From Fluviispira multicolorata (GTDB lineage: Bacteria; Bdellovibrionota_B; Oligoflexia; Silvanigrellales; Silvanigrellaceae), in contig NZ_WFLN01000008.1 of the NCBI RefSeq assembly GCF_009208585.1, forward strand, positions 1 to 64,000: a stretch of DNA of 64,000 bases, given 5' to 3'. A program made the position numbers and the translations under genes. Positions 61,683-64,000 of the stretch are shown here, piece after piece. Under the pieces are notes generated by a model. It saw nothing but the letters and a program-made list of their open reading frames with translations, was not told where the DNA came from and did not search any database. The number at the start of each line of letters is the position of its first letter. Within the stretch, counting starts at the first letter, position 1.

Positions 61683-64000
61683 AATATGTATCTGAAGAAC
61701 AAAAAAAAAATTGGACATTTGACATTGAAGATTTTTTATCAAATTGTAAAAAATCTTCGTCAGATGCTTATGAAAATTTAAAAAATATACTCCAATTTTT
61801 AGACGATCCTTTGACTCGCGAAAAAGCAAGAGTATCTTTGACAGATCTAAATAAATATTTTTTAAAATTAGATTCTAGTCACGATGCCATTAATACATTT
61901 CATTTTTCAATTGATAAATTAATTACAGATGGTGAAGAGAATAGTCCGCACAGTCTTTTACTTTTACAGTTACCAAGTATTTTCACTCCAGAAGATTGGT
62001 CATTTACATTTTATGAAGGGCTTGCAAGATATCCAATTTCAGAATTTCATCATAGAACATTAGCGGAGCTTGGCTGTGGAAATGGTTGGATTAGTATCGC
62101 GCTTGCAAAAAAATGCTTTCCACAACATATATATGGTTTGGATATTAATCCGAGGGCAATTGTCTGCGCAAAAATTAATTTATATTTAAATGGGTTGGAT
62201 GATAAAGGAAAACCATATATTGATTCAGAAGGTAAAACTCTTTTTGATAGAGTACAGTTTCATGTCTCTGATTTATTGGAATTTTGTTTACTAAATAAAA
62301 TTCAACTGGATAAAGTAATTGGTTGTATTCCACAAGTATTAGCGCCAGATACTCATTTATTGCCAAATATAATACATGATAATGTTGAGGATGAATCTTT
62401 ATTTTCTTTAAGTAATTATTGCTCAAAACAAGGCTATATAGAAGATCAATTTGGATTAGGACTTATTGCAAGAGCTGTTGAAGAATCTCTTGAAACTATG
62501 AAACCTGCTGGAAAAATAATTTTAAATTTAGGAGGAAGACCTGGGAAGGCTGTGCTTGATAGATTATTAACACGTAGAGGTTTTAAAACATCAGTTGTTT
62601 GGAAAACAAAAATTGAGCAAGCAGGAGATACTGAAATCCTTCCCTTAGTTGAAATAGAACAAACAACTTCTCATCGATTTGAATTTTATATGGGTGCAAA
62701 TTCTGAGGAGTCTATTTCGGCTCGCACAGCATATGTTTACTCTCAAAATGGTGGGAAGGTTTTTCATTCTTTGCAAGTTGTTGAAGCAGATATGCGTGAT
62801 AATATAAAAATGAAAAAGATTCTTCGCTTATTAAAAAAAGAAGATTATGTAGCGGCTCGCAGTGGTTTTGATTTAACATATACCGATCGTTCTCTCGTCG
62901 AAGAAAAAATGTCATTTTTAGCAAAATTATCTGAAAAATTAAATAATCAAGATTCTATTGAATATCAAGATGTCCGAGGTGAAACAGGATTTAGAAGACA
63001 TATTGCTGAATATTTTAGAACATATTGGCGTGTTCCTATAACTGCAAAAAGTATTTTAGTTGCACCTTCACGTTTGTCATTTGTTAAAAACATAATTTCA
63101 ATGTATAATGTGAATAAGGTTTTAGTTGACAATGAATTTTATAAAGATTTACCTCAAGAATGGTTACATACACCAGACTCTCACAATTTAAAACAAAAAG
63201 ATATTTTTGTTTTAGAATCTCCAAAACAGAGTGAACTACTTTGTAAACTTGTTGCAACGTTTGAACCACAGGTTGTTATTTGTTCTATTTCTGAAGCTGA
63301 ATTAAGAAGTCAAGATTCATTTAGAAGATTAATTGAGACGACTCAAAAATATGGAGTTCGTTTGTTCGTTGATTTCAGTAATGGAATGGAATTATCAAGT
63401 ACCCCCCAAGTAAATGGTATTTTTGAATACATTTCCGAACAATCATTACCGTTACATGTTTCTTTATTTTGTGGCCTTATCCGTAATAGGTTATATTCTG
63501 ATTTAGAAATTGCTTTTTTAATAAGTGAGAATGATACAACATTAACTTCATTATGTAACGTCGCTGAAATTACATACAGCAGAGCTTCATTAATTATTCA
63601 AGAATATTATAATACTATTTTATTTGATCTTTTAAATTTTCATGTGCGTAATATAAAGCGTGAAAGAACTTATACACCTCGTTTACCAACTGCAGAGGGC
63701 TTGCTATTTTTAGAGAAATTTACAAGTTTTTCTAGTAATTGTACGAAATCTTTTCATCATCCTTCAATATTTTATTCCCATCCAGCCTTAGATCGAAATT
63801 CTGTACGACTTGATTACGGAGAAAATTTATTTGCGTCCCCTAATTTTTTAAAAGCAGCTATTTTTGAAGGTTTTGTGAGACAAAACATTTCGCAATCCGA
63901 AACACAGATTGAAGATGAAATATTAAATTATATAAGTAATAAATTTAATATAAAAGGTGTAAGAAGTGAAAACATTGTTGTTGCAAATGGAATAGCTCCC
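61679..64000 (+). CDS. Methionine S-methyltransferase, plant-type two-domain form (3' end outside window)
   Basis: 774 residues visible. Methyltransferase motif LAELGCGNGWISIALAKKCF (about 128-147) followed by IYGLDINPRAIVCAKINLYL, then QFGLGLIARAVEESLETMKP and ILNLGGRPGKAVLDRLL. From about residue 350 an aminotransferase-like (fold type I) part follows; its conserved RLDYGENLF segment lies near the end of the window. Plant MMT, about 1,080 aa, has this order and closely similar motifs as I remember them. It makes S-methylmethionine from methionine and AdoMet, the first step of one DMSP route. The bacterial MmtN enzymes I know are about 300 aa and lack the second part. Confidence 0.85.
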   Translation, partial: MKYVSEEQKKNWTFDIEDFLSNCKKSSSDAYENLKNILQFLDDPLTREKARVSLTDLNKYFLKLDSSHDAINTFHFSIDKLITDGEENSPHSLLLLQLPSIFTPEDWSFTFYEGLARYPISEFHHRTLAELGCGNGWISIALAKKCFPQHIYGLDINPRAIVCAKINLYLNGLDDKGKPYIDSEGKTLFDRVQFHVSDLLEFCLLNKIQLDKVIGCIPQVLAPDTHLLPNIIHDNVEDESLFSLSNYCSKQGYIEDQFGLGLIARAVEESLETMKPAGKIILNLGGRPGKAVLDRLLTRRGFKTSVVWKTKIEQAGDTEILPLVEIEQTTSHRFEFYMGANSEESISARTAYVYSQNGGKVFHSLQVVEADMRDNIKMKKILRLLKKEDYVAARSGFDLTYTDRSLVEEKMSFLAKLSEKLNNQDSIEYQDVRGETGFRRHIAEYFRTYWRVPITAKSILVAPSRLSFVKNIISMYNVNKVLVDNEFYKDLPQEWLHTPDSHNLKQKDIFVLESPKQSELLCKLVATFEPQVVICSISEAELRSQDSFRRLIETTQKYGVRLFVDFSNGMELSSTPQVNGIFEYISEQSLPLHVSLFCGLIRNRLYSDLEIAFLISENDTTLTSLCNVAEITYSRASLIIQEYYNTILFDLLNFHVRNIKRERTYTPRLPTAEGLLFLEKFTSFSSNCTKSFHHPSIFYSHPALDRNSVRLDYGENLFASPNFLKAAIFEGFVRQNISQSETQIEDEILNYISNKFNIKGVRSENIVVANGIAP

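Noticed and set aside
62175-63269. Leftward open frames of 61-83 aa at the window end
   Set aside because: They are antisense to the long MMT frame and have no ribosome binding sites.
1-64000. CRISPR arrays, insertion sequences and prophage
   Set aside because: I saw no regularly spaced repeats, no transposase or integrase genes and no attachment-site duplications. Broken genes are therefore not attributed to IS insertion.
1-64000. tRNA genes
   Set aside because: I checked the larger intergenic regions, including the one before secE where tRNA-Trp often lies, for the T-loop GGTTCGAATCC pattern and acceptor stems and found none.

Overview
The window is AT-rich DNA (about one third G+C by eye) from a Gram-negative, flagellated bacterium. 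Outer-membrane and periplasmic genes (an Lnt-like N-acyltransferase, MtgA, a beta-barrel protein, several lipoproteins) show the envelope type. Flagellin, CheY-like, HPt and CheX-like genes show motility signalling. The base composition, the mix of genes and the ether-lipid genes remind me of the Bdellovibrionota/Oligoflexia side of the old deltaproteobacteria (Silvanigrella-like). That placement is an inference from memory, not a search result.

Layout. 1-150: 3' end of a 5S rRNA gene and its terminator, so the window starts at the end of an rRNA operon. 0.3-8.1 kb: pxpB-pxpC without pxpA, a broken MFS transporter, map, a lone receiver domain, a pair of YdcZ-type transporter genes of which the second is frameshifted, a tandem SnoaL-like secreted protein and a lipoprotein. 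8.3-16 kb: a thioesterase/glycosyltransferase/membrane-protein operon, scpA, an unknown gene, rplM-rpsI, pepA, mtgA. 16-22.3 kb: an amino-acid-type binding protein, an unknown gene, a YheT hydrolase, a GntR/ABC/permease operon with a DUF4337-like gene, and a secreted bulb-type lectin. 22.6-29.6 kb: aldo/keto reductase, dnaK, then DedA, a catalytically dead site-2-protease homologue, a DHH phosphoesterase and an orphan DNA adenine methyltransferase. 29.6-39.7 kb: an Lnt homologue, a receiver-TPR protein divergent from a CheX-like phosphatase, dapD, a YceI protein behind a perfect 26-bp palindrome, an unknown gene, and flagellin with a receiver and an HPt protein. 39.9-49.5 kb: a long leftward run (fmt, unknown, scpB, pspA-like, enoyl-CoA hydratase, lipoprotein, nitronate monooxygenase), folK and rpmH, then rightward rlmB, a YfiH-type protein, secE and nusG. 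49.8-60 kb: a PilZ-like gene with a receiver-TPR protein lacking its phospho-Asp, then an ether-lipid locus (AGPS-like, SDR, PlsC and, 3.4 kb further on, a fatty acyl reductase) surrounding a CxxCH protein, a ParB-like lipoprotein and a PTP-type phytase. 60.1-64 kb: an outer-membrane protein, a 20-bp hairpin, a small membrane protein, and a large protein that runs off the end.

Two systems stand out. First, the last gene reads as a two-domain, plant-type methionine S-methyltransferase (methyltransferase plus aminotransferase-like part). It is translationally coupled to a small membrane protein and sits behind a long hairpin. Second, the genes at 51.7-60 kb supply the activities expected for glycerol ether lipid synthesis by the AGPS route: fatty acid to fatty alcohol, acyl/alkyl exchange on DHAP, ketone reduction, and sn-2 acylation. 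Other points of interest are the dead site-2 protease, the Asp-to-Glu receiver, and the orphan methyltransferase that overlaps a DHH gene. Transporter genes at 2.2-5.9 kb are broken, partly at T runs, which means either decay or sequencing error.
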